A stretch of 5,961 bases of DNA, from NCBI GenBank assembly GCA_020438915.1, contig JAGQTR010000065.1, positions 1-5,961 on the forward strand. The letters run 5' to 3'. Below the pieces are notes generated by a model. That model searched no databases, was not told where the DNA came from, and was given only the letters and a program-made list of their open reading frames with translations. Source of the stretch: Mycobacterium sp. Lineage in GTDB: Bacteria > Actinomycetota > Actinomycetes > Mycobacteriales > Mycobacteriaceae. Shown here in pieces: positions 5,918 to 5,961 of the stretch (positions are counted from its first letter, which is position 1; every line of letters starts with the position of its first letter). Made by a program: the position numbers and the translations under genes.

Positions 5918-5961
5918 CTAACGCGCAAACATCAGCGCGCGCTTGACCTCCTGGATCGCCT
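5918..5961 (-). CDS. C-terminal end of an unidentified gene (partial)
   Basis: One minus-strand frame enters from the right edge, reads AIQEVKRALMFAR and ends in TAG at 5918-5920. Eleven of the 13 sense codons end in G or C, as expected for a coding region in this genome, while the other two frames read less convincingly. With only 13 residues no family can be recognised. The stop lies 28 bp before the DUF4436 GTG on the same strand. Confidence 0.5.
   Translation of the reverse strand, partial: AIQEVKRALMFAR

Overview
The window reads as chromosomal DNA from a high-GC actinobacterium, most likely a Mycobacterium or Mycolicibacterium. Third codon positions are overwhelmingly G or C. One gene belongs to DUF4436, a membrane family found mainly in mycobacteria. 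Three transcription units start with little or no 5' leader: a TANNNT -10 hexamer lies 6 to 8 nt before the start codon, an arrangement that is common in mycobacteria. The assignment comes from these features and not from a database search.

Layout: (1) Positions 1-114, plus strand, hold the last 37 codons of an aldehyde dehydrogenase of the aminobutyraldehyde/betaine-aldehyde type. (2) Everything after it is on the minus strand. The first unit, reading leftward from about 2526, is an APC-superfamily amino acid/amine permease (1015-2526) followed 25 bp later by a tandem universal stress protein (129-989). It converges on the dehydrogenase with only 14 bp between stop codons. (3) The next unit, from about 4966, is a two-gene PTS of the ascorbate (Ula) family: an EIIA-EIIB fusion (4190-4966), then the membrane EIIC (2593-4155). 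(4) Upstream lies a DUF4436 membrane protein (5035-5889), and the window ends in the last codons of one more minus-strand gene (5918-5961).

How the genes may work together: the permease and dehydrogenase would suit uptake of an amine or amino acid and oxidation of the aminoaldehyde made from it. The stress protein is probably co-transcribed with the permease. The PTS pair holds a complete sugar-specific half of a phosphotransferase system: a phospho-His on EIIA, a phospho-Cys on EIIB and the EIIC channel. The general proteins EI and HPr, and any catabolic enzymes, are not in the window. EIIC resembles E. coli UlaA in overall sequence, but its likely sugar-contact positions differ and it carries a proline-rich C-terminal tail, so ascorbate should not be assumed as the substrate.

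I saw no tRNA or rRNA gene, CRISPR array, insertion sequence or attachment site. There is no gene-free stretch longer than about 70 bp. The non-coding points of most interest are the apparently leaderless starts and an inverted repeat over the -35 region of the permease promoter. I found no clearly new multi-gene system here.
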